64,000 nt of DNA from Mesorhabditis belari (GCA_958450365.1 CAUEEP010000758.1:695565-759564); one strand, 5' to 3'; shown: positions 35,582 through 48,515, numbered from the stretch's first letter. The notes: generated from the letters alone by a model not told the origin. Translations and numbers: made by a program.

Positions 35582-36727
35582 TAGTTATCCCCTGTTTTTT
35601 GAGCTCAAAAATTTGCAGCCATAAGTCTTCTCTGGTGTATTTTATTGAACAAGCTGATGTGAAGAAAAGTGAAAGCTTCAAGTGCACCAGAAATGGTGTG
35701 CTTATCGCATTAGAGCACACTGTAACACTTTGTTCTTTGTAAACCCAAAAAGTTACACTAAGCGATGTGTGTTTGAAACATTTTTATGTGTGCCCAACGG
35801 TTTTAGCCTCCATTTATTCTCTCGACAAATCGGTGTCAAACTGATCTCCACAAATTTTTGCTTCACAAAGGAAGGAGAGATGAAGGAGATGAGTACTTAT
35901 CCACACACACTTATCAACAAAGAGAAAGGTGAACTTGAAAAAAAAGCGATGGGCGCACAAACAGCAGACAGTTTGTCTTTGTCTCAGCACTGGGGTTGAT
36001 GAGTTGAAAATTTCTGGCAAAGAGGAGAGGATTTAGTCTCTCTTTACCTCACCTCAACGCACAAAAAGTAAGTGGCACTTTGAGTTTTTTTAGAAGTAAG
36101 TGGGTTCCCGGGGTCCCCAGGTCGTCCAGAACTGGTTTTACGGGAGAATGGTCCGGAGAAAGGGTGGAGAGACTGCGTGGATAGAAAGAGACAGAAGTCA
36201 TGACAATGAGACAGGCGAAGAAAAACTAGCGACTATGGAGAGGTGAAGGACGAAGAGTATTCAAGTAAACAACTGGGTTTGGGTAGAGAGACTGGAAAGG
36301 AGTAGAGAAAGAGATGGTGTCAGATAGGAGTAGATGGGTCCGCAAGAGAGAGTTGGGATAGAGAGAAGGGGTGTTAAGATTCAAGAACGATCCATAGACT
36401 GGAAGAGAGTTCACAGGAGGACAAAGGTAAAGATACTAGAGTTCTACAGTAGTGAGAGACTGGGACAGGGTTTTGAGACGGAGAAAGAGTGGTGTAAAGG
36501 CTGGCGGTGAGACTGGCGGTGAGACTGGAGATCTTTGGTGGAGAGCCAGTCTACAGGAGTAGTGATAGAGGCTGGGAGACGAGAGACTGGGGCTAGGGTT
36601 CTAGATAGAGATGGGGAAATTAACAAGGGCTGAAGTAGTAGGTGGAGAGGGGTGCTGGGGGTGGCAAATTTACCCACCCGCCCACCATGGACACAGCGGA
36701 AGAACAAATATCCATATGAATTTCTAG

Positions 36728-36735
36728 TATAAAAG
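36728..36735 (+). promoter_or_regulatory. TATA box of Q/C-rich gene
   Basis: TATAAAAG, 61 bp upstream of the ATG. This places the start of transcription about 30 bp further on and leaves a short leader. A canonical TATA box fits a strongly, tissue-specifically expressed structural gene. Confidence 0.7.
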
Positions 36736-36795
36736 AGGGGTAGAGTTGCTGGTTGATCACTCTTCCCCACCGATCAATCCATTTTTCAATCAGAG

Positions 36796-39700
36796 ATGAG
36801 ATTCGCCACCGTTGTCTGCCTTGTCGCTTTGTGCGCTGTCGCTTTCGCCGAGCCTGTACGCTTTTTATATTATCTATTATATTATATTATAATATTATAT
36901 TATAATATTATATTATTATATTATATTATATTATATTATCTGTTAACTTATATTTTTGCATAATTAGTAGATTTAATGCATTAGTACATTGGTGAATGAT
37001 TCTTAAAATTAGAGAGCTCTACTAGAAGCTCTGATTTTTTTATATTATTTGATAATCTTTCTGTATCAGGTTATGCTAGATTTTAGAATTTAAGATTACG
37101 ATAGCTTTTGGTGTTTAACAGCTTTCGAGCCATTAAATCCAATTAAATCTGTGAAAATTCCTGCAACTTGATACTCAAAATTTGCCAAAGCCAAACTGAG
37201 TACTGTAGCTGAATACACAGTTGGTCTTTAGACTAATAGATCTTTAGACTTATAGGCTTAAGACTGTAGCTTTAGATAGAGCTTTAGATAGAGCTTTAGA
37301 TAGAGCTTTCGATAGATAGAGATAGATAGAGCTTTAGATAGAGCTTTAGATACAGCTTTAGATAGAGCTTTAGATACAGCTTTAGATACAGCTTTAGATA
37401 CAGCTTTAGATAGAGCTTTAGATAGAGCTTTAGATAGAGCTTTAGATAGAGCTTTAGATACAGCTTTAGATAGAGCTTTAGATAGAGCTTTAGATCCTAT
37501 ATCTAACATTGAAACCATGTAATCATTAATCCAAATCATTTTCAGCTTCGTCGCCGTCGCCAAGCCAACTGCGGCTGCCAACAGCCCCAGCAAAGCCAGT
37601 GCTCGTGCCAGGTTTGTAAAAAGGCTCAAAAATTATCAAAATTACCTAGTAATCAAAATTACTATTTTCTAGAATATCATCATCATGCGGGTATTCATTT
37701 TTTAAAAGAAAACCTAAATTTATCCAATCTTTCTGTCAAAATAGAGCTCAAAAACCCATGTCAACCGTAATTCAACCGTAATTCAATGTCAACCGATACC
37801 GAAAAAGCCTATGCAACTTTATATAACTGTATATTCAAGCTAATACTGATATCTAATCTATTTATCTTATAAAACCCTTTCCAGCAACCCCAGCAACAAC
37901 CCCAGCAATCGTGCTCGTGCCAACAGCAACAACCGGCGAGCAACAACTGCGGATGTCAGCAGAACACACAGAACCAACAGGTACGGTAATAGATAAAGGT
38001 GTTTACTGTGATAAGGCTACAAAAAACGTTTCCATGTTCTGTAGCTAGCTACACAGTTGTTGCTACAGCTACACAGTTGTTGGCACTTCTCTGAATGACT
38101 TTTACTTCTATTTTACTTCTATAAAAAACTGAGTATTAATAGTGTACTTGTAAAGCACACGGTGAACTATTCCTAGTGTACTTGTAAAGCACACGGTATC
38201 GGTGAACTACTCTTGACACTTAGATCCACTCAAATCCTATAAAATCCTATAAAATTTTCATTCTGTCTTCTTTATTTATCTCATATCTCATTTTTCAATC
38301 TTTTCTATTCACCCCTTCGATTTTAGCTTTTCTACAATCCACCAAACAATCAAAACGGTTTCTCATCAACGATGGGCTACGGCTCAACGACACCCTACTA
38401 TGGACAGAATAATCAATTCTCGAGCACCCCATTCCCCGTACAGGTGTCCCCTCAGTTCGCGATGATCCCTTCATTCATATCCACGATAAACCCTCGCACC
38501 ACAGCCCTAAAACTAGAGCCTTTTTCCCTAAAATTTCTCTGTTCAAACTTCAATCAGTGATTTTAGTATGATCAACAAGTCCAGCAACAACAAATGTACA
38601 ACACTCCTGGATACCTCAACCAGCCACAATACAGCAGCACTTTCGCCCCGATCACCTACAACCAGGTTTGTTCAACTTGAATTGAGCACTGTAAAGAGAT
38701 AAACGAGGCGAGGGGTCGAATCAGAAACAAAGAAACCATGGCTCGCTTTGTGTACAAGCAACTTATCCGCTTGGGTCCACCAGCTCATTTTGATGTCGCT
38801 TCAGAAAAGCCTTTAATCGAGATGTTCTAGCTAACTTTTAGTGTAATCCTGTACTCTAGAACTCTGAATCCTACCGTAATCTTACTCATCTTCCATTTCC
38901 AGAACCAACAGATGAACCAACAGATGAACCAACAGTGCGGCCAGTGCCAACAACAGTGCCAAGCCCAGCCCCAATGCCAGCAACAACCTCAGCAACAATG
39001 CCAGCAACAATGCACTCAGCAATGCCAACCTCAATGCCAGCCCCAGGTAGTTTCGATCTAAATTTCATCAGAAATTTCTTTTAGCAACAACAACAACAAC
39101 AGCCAGCCTGTCAGCCTCAATGCCAGCAACAATGTCAACCCCAATGCCAGCAACAATCTGCCCCACAGTGCAACCAGTGCCAGCAACAGTGCCAGAGCTC
39201 GTGCCAACAATATACTGTCCAGGTAGCTTTCTGAGGCTTCAAGACGCCTGTATACCCAATTCCTAGATGCCCCAGCAGAACCAGTGCCAGCCACAATGCC
39301 AACAACAGTGCCAGCCTCAATGCCAGCAACAGTCTGCCCCTCAATGCAACCAGTGCCAACAACAGTGCCAGTCCTCGTGCCAACAACAACAACCCCAACA
39401 ACAGGCCCAAGTCATTCAGGTATGAGAGTCCCGGGATCAGTACCTATTCACTTCTTCAGATCACTGTCCAGCTTCCATCCTCTGTTGCCTCGAACCCATC
39501 TCAATGCCAGCCTCAATGCCAGCAACAGTGCCAGCAACAATGCCAACAGAGCCAGCCCGTCAGCCAGTGCCAGCCAGCTTGCCAACAGGTGAGGAATAGA
39601 CTGAGCCTTTTCCTTCTCAAGTATACCCAGCTACAGTAGCGATTAGAAAGTACTACCTGTAAATCTTATCTGTAATCTTATCCACCATTCCAGCAATGCC

Positions 39701-39822
39701 AATCGACTTGTGCCCAGTCGACCCCAGTTGTGATGGCGTGTCAACCCCAACAATCTTCGGGCTGTGGCTGCCAATCGGGCTACTCTCCGTGCCAAAACTC
39801 GTCCCAATGCTGCCGAAAGTAA
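36796..39822 (+). CDS. Secreted Q/C-rich ABU/PQN-like protein
   Basis: Ten exons (36796-36855, 37546-37611, 37885-37980, 38327-38443, 38567-38665, 38903-39046, 39085-39222, 39267-39419, 39460-39588, 39694-39822) total 1131 nt, 376 residues. Every one of the nine introns is phase 0. The signal peptide is MRFATVVCLVALCAVAFAEP; a basic LRRRRQ follows and may be a processing site. Residues about 70-145 are a Tyr/Pro/Asn/Gln-rich linker. The rest is built from CQQQCQPQCQQQ-type repeats with regularly spaced cysteines, ending SSQCCRK. This composition matches nematode PQN/ABU proteins, which are thought to form disulfide-linked, disordered material of the pharyngeal cuticle; that role is inferred. 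The exact paralogue cannot be named. It has its own TATA box. Two exons (39085 and 39267) share the block QSAPQCNQCQQQCQSSCQQ, evidence of internal exon duplication. Confidence 0.85.
37268..37494. repeat. 12-bp intronic minisatellite
   Basis: About 18 copies of GCTTTAGATAGA or GCTTTAGATACA within the first intron of the Q/C-rich gene. It makes that intron by far the longest in the gene. Confidence 0.92.
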
Positions 39823-39893
39823 TTTCCGTGCCAAATAATTCTTTTATTTCCCTTTAAAAAGGGATATTTGTACATTAGTGGAACAATATCGGG

Positions 39894-39899
39894 AATAAA
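39894..39899 (+). terminator. Poly(A) signal of Q/C-rich gene
   Basis: AATAAA 72 bp after the stop codon. Confidence 0.75.
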
Positions 39900-40065
39900 C
39901 GATTTTTCTGATTTTCATGATTTTGTCTTTGATTCGGTTTTAAAAACACATCACGAATTAAAATTTGCCGAAATACTACAGTTTCAACTTAAAATTGCCT
40001 CATTATATGGCAAAAGAATTAAAAATTTTCAAACACCCACTTTCTGATGCACTTGATACACTTCT

Positions 40066-42345
40066 ATGCGAAAGTCTTTTGCCCATTGCAATGGATTAAA
40101 AGAAATCCATTAAATCGTTCCGACTTGATAGCACAATGCATTGTGCTATCAAGTCTGAACGATTTAGCCACGAAAAGAACGTTAGAATTTTTTTGGATAG
40201 CTTAAACTTTCTACTTTCATAATCCAAAAGATAAAAACAATAACATTTTATTTAACAAAAAATTTTGACAATATTCCAAAAAAAACATGATGCAAAAGTC
40301 TTGAGCGGTATAGAAAAAACAAAAATTCAATACTTAGTAGGTCCTCCTTTTGCGACATTCACTGCTTTGATATGTCTAGGCATCGACTCGACGAAATCAC
40401 GTAGAATCCCAAAGAAAGTTGTCGCCAAATATTTCTGATAATGAAATAAGCATCGGCCGTCGAATTGAACCGGTATCCCTTGAGTTTAGCCTTTAAATGG
40501 GCCCAAATATGCTCTATAACGTGCAAATCTGGCGAATAGGGAGATGCATTAATTAATTTCACACGATGGGCAGCAAAAAAAGCCGGGCAGGCGAGCTCTT
40601 CCTTCATTTGCAAGCTCGCCATCAGTAGTTGGCTTTTGCCCATCAGTAGTTGGCTTTTGCCCATCTGTAGTTGGCTTTTGCCCATCTGTAGTTGGCTTTT
40701 GTGGCATGGAGCGTTGTCTTGATATAAGGCCCATCCTTGTTGCATGTTCGCGTTCGCAAATGGAAGTAAGTTGTTCTTCATGATCGACTTGTACCCCTGA
40801 GCATCGAGAGTTCCATTGATAAGCACTAGGGGTCCCGGTACAATTCGGTTCATCGAACCTAAACAAGACAGATTGTAAGTAAAAAGTAAAGCGAACACTT
40901 ACCCCACAACATAATGCTCCCACTGCCGAATCTGACCGTTGGTTTAACGTATTAAAACGCTAAGCTTATAACGTTGTCCAACTGGCCTTCTGATCAAATG
41001 GTTACCGTCCGGGTAGTATAAATTGAGTTTAGTCTCATCGGTGAAAACAATTTGTCGTCCCAATCGTCAGCAGTCCAGAATTCGTAAAAAACAATCTCAT
41101 CCTCCGGTGCTTGGAAAGCATAAAGGGCCTCTTGGGTGGTCTTCTCACATGCAATCCTGCTCGAATCAAGCGTCTATTGATGCTCCATCGAGAAATATCC
41201 TTGCCAGAAACGGCTTTCAACTTCTTGATCCCTGTGGCGAATTGCCACTGCTCTGCAGTTAGTCAAAAATTGAATACAAGTTAAAGTTCAAAGTTGCTGG
41301 ATAAACTACCGTAATCAGTCACTAAATGATATTCAGCTGTCCGGTTGTTGTAGCTTGTATGCTTAAAAAACCCATTATTTAAGCTTTGCTTTCGAGTGAG
41401 TTTGTTGTTCTCCTTTTTCGTGCTTTATCATTCTTTTTTCACATTCAAGTGTTGATTTAATTGTGATAGTGCCAAGTTGCTCTAGTTTGAGCGAAGTTGC
41501 CCTAATAAGGGAAAGTTGGATAAATTATTACGTTTTCAAGAAGACCGCTGTCGTGACGATCTCGTGATCGAGATTGCCACGTATGGAAATGGCCAGCTAG
41601 ACACCTATGGGGACGAACGCCTATTGTGCTAGATTTAATATGCGTCGCTATCCGTTCAACTCCATTGTGTGGAAGACGAGACGAACGCCTATTGTACGAG
41701 ATTTAATATGCGTCGCTATCCGTTCAACTCCATTGTGTGGAAGACGATTGAACATTTAACCACACCGAGACACGGTCTCACAAGAAATTATATAGATCAA
41801 ACCATCAACATATATTTCTTACAATCCCATGTCTCGATGTAAGATTAGGGTTGATTCTATGATCCATGATGATCGGACGATCCTCATTTGGTGCTGTAAT
41901 TGATCATCAACCTCTTTTTGGGGCTGTATGAACGTTTCCTTTCGATTTGGATTGCGCCACGAGACGTTTAGAATGTTTTTTTTTTCAGAACACTTGAACG
42001 TTTCCATCAAATCCTTCACGCCTCTTGCTCGATTCTCGACAATTTTCTCTTTGTCAAGTGTTGATAGGCATCTAAAAAAATAAAATTAGAACCAAAAAAA
42101 GAAAAGATAAAAACAAGAAATACTAAAAAAGAAAGTCAAGAAATACAAGACCGCTCAAGACTTTTGAACCATGTTTTTTTTGGAATATTGTCAAAAATTT
42201 TTGTTAAATAAAATGTTATTGTTTTCATCTTTTGGATTATGAAAATTGAAGTTTTGAGCTATCCAAAAAGATTTTTGCCAAAAAAATTTTAACGTTCTTT
42301 TCCTGGCTAAATCGTTCAGACTTGATAGGACAGTGCGACCGATAA
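40066..42345 (-). mobile_element. Degenerate Tc1-like transposon
   Basis: Long inverted repeats: about 40139-40316 matches the inverse of about 42150-42336 (shared CTATCAAGTCTGAACGATTT, GACAATATTCCAAAAAAAAC, AAAAGTCTTGAGCGGT). The left outer end has an extra nested palindrome at about 40111-40165. The interior holds a broken transposase on the minus strand, plus a 70-bp tandem duplication at about 41612-41750 that is not part of a coding frame. Confidence 0.85.
40359..41270 (-). pseudogene. Tc1/mariner transposase, broken
   Basis: Minus-strand pieces match the Tc1 DDE family in order. A helix-turn-helix segment is near 41100-41220 (SRWSINRRLIRAGL). The first catalytic Asp is in a FTDET motif near 41040, the second in YQDNAPCHKS near 40730, and the Glu in VIEHIWAHLKAK near 40500. 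The pieces lie in different frames with at least one stop between them, so no intact enzyme is encoded. A 21-bp unit is repeated four times at about 40618-40701 (QLQMGKS modules), just after the second catalytic residue. A TTTAG acceptor and GTAAGT donor suggest the ancestral gene had an intron. Confidence 0.85.
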
Positions 42346-42398
42346 AGACTTTTGCACCGCAGTTAGTGTTTTCTTGCTTTCTTTCTTTCTTGTAGTTA

Positions 42399-42664
42399 CC
42401 GTAAATACTGTAATAATACCCCCACCCCCCTCGTACAGTCGCGTAGTCGCAAAAGTTTTTTAGTATTTCATTTTTTGCAAAGCGCCCGTACTTTCAAAGA
42501 ACCCGTCTTTGGTATCAAAAAATAGCTGAAATTCAGGGCTATTTTTTGATACCAAAACGAAGATTTTAGCATAAACCAGTGTCGAGAAAAACTCGTCCAA
42601 AGCTAGACTACGCAACACTCCGCACCGTCATTATGGGGGTGGGGTACTATTACAGAATTTACGG
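42399..42664 (+). mobile_element. 266-bp MITE, copy 3
   Basis: TA at 42397-42398 and 42665-42666; ends CCGTAAATACTGTAATAA and inverse. Same length as the other two full copies. It lies only about 50 bp beyond the right end of the Tc1-like element. Confidence 0.9.
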
Positions 42665-43111
42665 TAGTGTTTTCTTGCTTTCTTTTGTTTCGCAAGAAAA
42701 TGAGGAATTAAGTGCATGAGTAAGGGTGAGTTTAGGTAAAGTTTGAGCATAAAGTGTATGATGTTGAAGAGGCGGGATTTTGTTACAAGCCTCTGTAACG
42801 CTTAACTCTTTTGAGTTGACGAAAACAAGTGAACGTAGGCAATTCTTAGCGTCGTAGTCTTTAGCTGCATTGTCATAAAAGTCAAAGAAATCTTTAGGAA
42901 AACCAAATTGACAGCCTAAATTTGTATTTGTGTCATTTCTCTATTTACCAAACCAATTCAAGAGTTTCATTGTCACTTTTGTGATTGAAAGTTTTCCCTC
43001 CAATATCTGTTTGTGCTTAAATTTTTCTTTGTTAAATATTGACTAGAAAATGGCTTTTTTTTAATCTTTTCAAGCTGTATCAAATCAAAATGATTTTTGA
43101 TTCAATTTCAA

Positions 43112-43826
43112 TTTGGAACCGTATTGGAACAGTATTGGAACCGTATTAGATCAAAATAGGAACCGTATTGGATCAAAAAAATATCCGTAGTGGAGCCGTA
43201 TTGGAACCGTATTGGATTAAAAAGAGAACCGTATTGGATCAAAATAGGAACCGTATTGAAACCGTATTGGAACCGTATTGGAACCGTATTAGATCAAAAT
43301 AGGAACCGTATTGGAACAGTATTGAAACCGTATTTTAACCGTATTAGATCAAAATATGAACCGTATTGGAATCGTATTGGAACCGTATTGGAACAGTATT
43401 GGAACCGTATTGGATCAAAATAGGAACCGTATTGGAACAGTATTGGAACCGTATTGGAACCGTATTGGAACAGTATTGGAACCGTATTAGATCAAAATAG
43501 GAACCGTATTGGAACAGTATTGGAACCGTATTAGATCAAAATAGGAACCGTATTGAAACCGTATTGAAACCGTATTGGAACCGTATTGGAACCGTATTAG
43601 AACCGTATTAGATCAAAATAGGAACCGTATTGGAATCGTATTGGAACCGTATTGGAACAGTATTGGAACCGTATTAGATCAAAATAGGAACCGTATTGGA
43701 ACAGTATTGGAACCGTATTAGATCAAAATAGGAACCGTATTGGAACAGTATTGGAACCGTATTAGATCAAAATAGGAACCGTATTGGAACAGTATTGGAA
43801 CCGTATTACATCAAAATAGGAACCTT
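43112..43826. repeat. 11-bp minisatellite
   Basis: About 60 units of GGAACCGTATT or GGAACAGTATT, interrupted regularly by an AGATCAAAATA unit of the same length, forming a higher-order repeat. Confidence 0.95.
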
Positions 43827-44384
43827 CAAGGTTAAAAGGGATTTCTATTCATAAATTTGAAACCTTTTCGATTAAAAAAAAATTAAAATGATAAAATAAT
43901 ATTTTAAAATCGTTCTAAAAAATTCTAAAATTCGTAAATTTGAAGAAAAATCTTCGGATTTTGTCATCATTCGAAATTTGTGCATTTAGAGGAAAAAAAG
44001 GGCGGCGGGTCGACATTTTTGAAGGGAAAAGGCACGCGTTCATCGCCCCATCGGCAATATGCAAAGAACATGGGAAATCCGTTTTTCGCTTTGCTGAAAA
44101 TGGCAACTTTTGTAGATTTCATTAATGGTATACTTTTGAATTTAACTTTCAAATTTTAACTTTTTACGTTTCCTAATTCATTTGTAAGCTACTATGGAGT
44201 TAGATCAGCTTTGTCATAGTTAGACAAGTTTAAGATCAAGATTTTACATTTGCATACGATAATACTTGTATTAGAGTGCCCGTTTTGCTGTAAACAGATT
44301 AGCTTCAGATATTCCAATCGATTCTGGTAATTTTGGCTTCTGGCGGACCTAGAGATTCTTGTGGGGGAAGAGCTGGTCAAAGCC

Positions 44385-44830
44385 AGGTCTAGCAGGGTTC
44401 GCCAGGTTAGTCAGGTCAAGGTTAGCCAGGTCAAGGTCAAAGCCAGGTCAAGCAAGATTAGCTAGGTCAAGGTCAAAGCCAGGTCAAGCAAACTTAGCCA
44501 GGATCAAGGTCAAAGCCAGGTCAAGCAAGCTTAGCCAGGCCAAGGTCAAAGCCAAGCAAGGTTAGCCAGGTCAAGGTCAAAGCCAGGTCAAGCAAGGTTA
44601 GCCAGGTCAAGGTCAAAGCCAGGTCAAGCAAGCTTAGCCAGGCCAAGGTCAAAGCCAGGTCAAGCAAGGTTAGCCAGGTCAAGGTCAAAGCCAGGTCAAG
44701 CAAGCTTAGCCAGGCCAAGGTCAAAGCCAAGCAAGGTTCGCCAGGTTAGCCAGGTCAAGCATGGTTAGGCTTAGGTTTAGGCTTAGACTAGATCAAGCCA
44801 GATCAAGCCAGATCAAGCTTTGGCAGTTAG
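44385..44830. repeat. 36-bp composite minisatellite
   Basis: Repeats built from GGTCAAGGTCAAAGCCA and GGTCAAGCAAGCTTAGCCA. At the right edge (about 44766-44790) a few TTAGGC-like units resemble the nematode telomere repeat but are too few and degenerate to call telomeric. Confidence 0.9.
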
Positions 44831-46076
44831 GCTTTCGCTTGGCTTACAAGATCAGATTGATCAACTTGATCAAGCTCGTTTTTAGTGAATTCCTAAGGCT
44901 AAAATAACTCTAACCAAAAGCGAACCTTGGTAAATATGTAATTTAATAACTAGATCTTTTCTCCCGAAGCATTTTCCCTCTGTGGATGGAATTGACTTTT
45001 TTGTGAGAAAAGGATCAGTCAAAATATATCTCGTCTCATCTCATCTTTTTTTTTTCCTTTTTTTCTTTTCCCCCAATCAATCGAAATATTGTCAAATTTC
45101 CCTCTCATCCAAACACCTTTCTTCAAATGATATTTTATTTTGTCTCCTCCATATTTGCCACTTTTTCTCCTTCTTCTGACGGTGAGTGAGTCGATCGAAA
45201 AGTGTACTGTCTCTCTTTTTTGCCTCAAATTTTGACTAGCTTTTTGAATAAACATTGAACGAGTACTGTAAACGATTTGATAGAAAATGGGCTAAAGGAT
45301 TTGCTTCAAGCTTTAGTTATAGGTTTTTAGGGTTTATAAAAACCCAAATGATCAGATAAAATTGTTGTATTGATTTTAAAAACTCTTCCCAACCTTTCCT
45401 TTTTTTTTTTTTTGAAACTTCACCTCCTCAAGAGATCTCTTCTCAAACCAATGGATTGTTGGAGTGAGGTGACACCTCTGGGAAAATCAAACATGAAAAG
45501 TTTGAATAAAAAGAGTAAGAAAGAAAGAAAGAAGGAAGGAAGGAAGAAAGAAAGAAGAAAATATGTGTTCCCATTTATCTCACAAGGTCGTTACATGCAC
45601 ATTTCTTTATGTTTTTCTCTTCTCGATTACCCAAGAAGTGAAATACCCAATTTCTCTCAAAAAGTCAGCTAATTAAAGGTTAAAAATTTTCAAATAAATT
45701 CAATAACCTTCTAAATAGTTTCATTTTCTCTTTCTCTTTATTTATTACTCTAATACTTCTGTCCTTGATAGAAATAACCGATTTTGTCTCTCATCAAATG
45801 CCTCGAGAAGAGCTGTAAAATCTTTGAACGAGAGTGGTGATGAGATGAAATTGAGACAAGAATGAGAAGAGTCAACGAGGGTGAGTGGCCATAAATTTCC
45901 CTCATAAGCATCCTTGAAATGGCTCAAATTGGAGGGATAAAGCTAGCCCAAGACAAAGTAAACATTCTCATTCTTATTTCTTCTTTTACTTTACTTTCTT
46001 TATGCTTAAACAAGATGAAATTGAGTTTAAACTTACCTAGAGGAGAAATGATCTAAAGCCAGGTCTAGTTTTGAAT

Positions 46077-46540
46077 CTGGCTTCCAGGCCTGGTCCTGGC
46101 CCTGGTCCTGGTTCTGGTTCTGGTCCTGGTCCTGGACCTGGCCCTGGTCCTGGGCCTAATCCTGGTCCTGGTTCTGGTCCTGGTTCTGGTGCTGGACCTG
46201 GTCCTGGTCTTGATTCTGGGTCTGGTCCTGGTTCTGGTCCTGGACCTGATCCTGCTCCTGCTCCTGGGCCTGGTCCTGGTCCTGGTTCTGGTTCTAGTGC
46301 TGGGCCTGGTCCTGGTCTTGATTCTGGATCTGGTCCTGGTTCTGGTCCTGGTCCCGGACCTGGACCTGGACCTGGTCCTGGGCCTGGACCTGCTCCTGGT
46401 TCTGGTCCTGGTCCTGGTCCTGGGCCTGATCCTGGTCTTTTGCTCCTGCTCCTGCTCCTGGGCCTGGTCCTGGTTCTGCTCCTGGGCCTGGTCCTGGTTC
46501 TGGTCCTGGTCCTGGGCCTGATCCTGGTCTTTTGCAAACT
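46077..46540. repeat. Hexamer-based CCTGGT repeat
   Basis: About 75 imperfect units of CCTGGT, CTTGGT-like and GGCCTG. All frames on both strands stay open and give Pro-Gly or Leu-Val repeats. This is a repeat artefact; no gene is called. Confidence 0.95.
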
Positions 46541-47164
46541 TTAGATCCTTGTTGAAACATTTCTAAACTTGAAACAATGGCTGAACGCTATGTCAGCGAT
46601 ATGAACCCAGATTCCCTCAATCGAAAAGAACTCATTTCTTCAGTGAATTCAGTAGTACTTGCTTTACTTGAACTTAAAGAGTACTCGATAATTTTTAGAG
46701 TTTTTGCTTGACTCGCTTGACTCTGCAGTAGATAAACTTGTCTAGCTCTAGCTGACTTTAGCCTGTCCACTATTGAACCAACTAGAGTACGATACTAAAA
46801 ACCCGTTAAAGGATAAACTTTTTCCCTCACTTTTCCAATCCCCAAGAGATCCTTTTCCTTTATTCTTATCTCTTTCGCTATTTGAAGTGTCAACGATGAG
46901 AGAATTCATCTTCCCGTCGGGACTCACATTTTCTCCTTTTCTCCTTTTCTCCTTTTCTTCTTTTCTTCAAAGCCTAGGAGCAAAATTGAAAAATTCGCTT
47001 AACCCAGAAAAAGTTTGGCAGTAAATCTACCGTAGTTGGGATTGGGAGGAAAAGAAAAGGAAGTTCTTGGAGAAAGGGAATTCGGAAAGTTTTCTTATAG
47101 CTAATATTTTTATCATTTTTGAGCAGTTATTATTCTCCTGCACTAGAAAAGAGATTTATGGGTT

Positions 47165-47640
47165 TTAAGAGTTAAATCCCTGTATTCCCCTTAGTTAAAT
47201 CCTTGTATTACCCTTAGTTAATCCCTGTATTCACCGTAGTTAAATCCCTGTATTCCCGTTAGTTAAATCCCTGTATTCCCCTTAGTTAAATCCTTGTATT
47301 ACCCTTAGTTAATCCCTGTATTCACCGTAGTTAAATCCCTGTATTCCCGTTAGTTAAATCCTTGTATTCCCCTTAGTTAAATCCCTGTATTCCTCTTAGT
47401 TAAATCCCTGTACTCCCCTTAGTTAAATCCTTGTATTCCCCTTAGTTAAATCCCTGTATTACCCATAGTTAAATCCCTGTACTCTCCTTAGTTAAATCCC
47501 TGTACTCTCCTTATTTAAATCCCGGTATTCCCCTTAGTTAAATCCCTGTATTACCCATAGTTAAATCCCTGTACTCTCCTTAGTTAAATCCCGGTATTCC
47601 CCTTAGTTAAATCCCTCTATTCCCCTTAGTTAAATCAAAT
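47165..47640. repeat. 23-bp minisatellite
   Basis: About 20 units close to GTTAAATCCCTGTATTCCCC plus TTA, with variants in the last bases. Confidence 0.95.
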
Positions 47641-48052
47641 GTTAAATAATCAAAAATTTCGTTTCTGAAAATCGCTTTAGTGCTGAGTGTGGTTTATGCA
47701 TTTAAGTGGCTGTAAAAGAATTTATAGTACAAGTTTATAGTACAAGTTTATAGTACAAGTCTATTTAAAAAATTGAACCCCTTAAGAACACATTGTCATT
47801 TACGTAAAGCAGCTAGATTATTATGATCGATTGAAAAATTTATGATGGCAACAGATCAAAGATAAACCGCTTCATTAAACCGCCGAAAATCCGCTCACAG
47901 GTGTCCGAAAAAAACGAATTACTCAATCGATTTGCATAAATCTTTCACGATTTTGTTCTCAAACAATATGCTAATCGAAAAGTCGTAAAATTCTTTTTTT
48001 TAATATATTAAAAGGCGTTTCTTTTATGTCTCTTTTATAGTCAACGGGTAAA

Positions 48053-48515
48053 TACGGTAAAGAAAATGATATAAAGAAAATGAGCTAAATAAAATGATCT
48101 AAATAAAATGATCTAAAGAAAATGATATAAAGAATATGATCTAAAGAAAGTGATCTAAAGAAAATGATATAAAGAAAATGATATAAAGAATATGATTTAA
48201 AGAAAATGATTTAAAGAAAGTGATCTAAAGAAAGTGATCTAAAGAATATGATCTAAAGAATATGATATAAAGAATATGATATAAAGAATATGATTTAAAG
48301 AAAGTGATCTAAAGAAAATGATATAAAGAAAATGATATAAAGAATATGATTTAAAGAATATGATCTAAAGAAAGTGATCTAAAGAAAGTGATCTAAAGAA
48401 TATGATCTAAAGAAAATGATTTAAAGAAAGTGATCTAAAGAATATGATCTAAAGAAAGTGATCTAAAGAAAGTGATCTAAAGAAAGTGATCTAAAGAATA
48501 TGATCTAAAGAACGG
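48053..48515. repeat. 14-bp minisatellite
   Basis: More than 30 units of GATCTAAAGAAAAT with variants (GATATAAAG, AAAGTGATCT). It begins beside a TACGGTA motif. Confidence 0.95.

Larger units (their letters stand above)
34353..36727. other. Intergenic region before Q/C-rich gene
   Basis: No gene found. It contains the AATAAA of the membrane-protein gene (34402-34407), MITE copy 2 (35316-35581) and a purine-rich stretch at 36020-36640. Short open frames on both strands overlap each other and lack coding character. Confidence 0.6.

Noticed and set aside
35682..35999. 105-codon open frame
   Set aside because: Low-complexity, overlaps an antisense frame, and has no exon or poly(A) context.
43940..44152. 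Overlapping frames on both strands near 44 kb
   Set aside because: G/C-richer patch with equal-length sense and antisense frames, no motif and no splice context.
46071..46544. Collagen-like Pro-Gly open frame
   Set aside because: A pure CCTGGT hexamer repeat with several frames open on both strands; no signal peptide, no flanking exons.
46577..46705. 42-codon frame starting MAERYVSDMNPDS
   Set aside because: Short, no splice continuity or family match; recorded only as a weak possibility.
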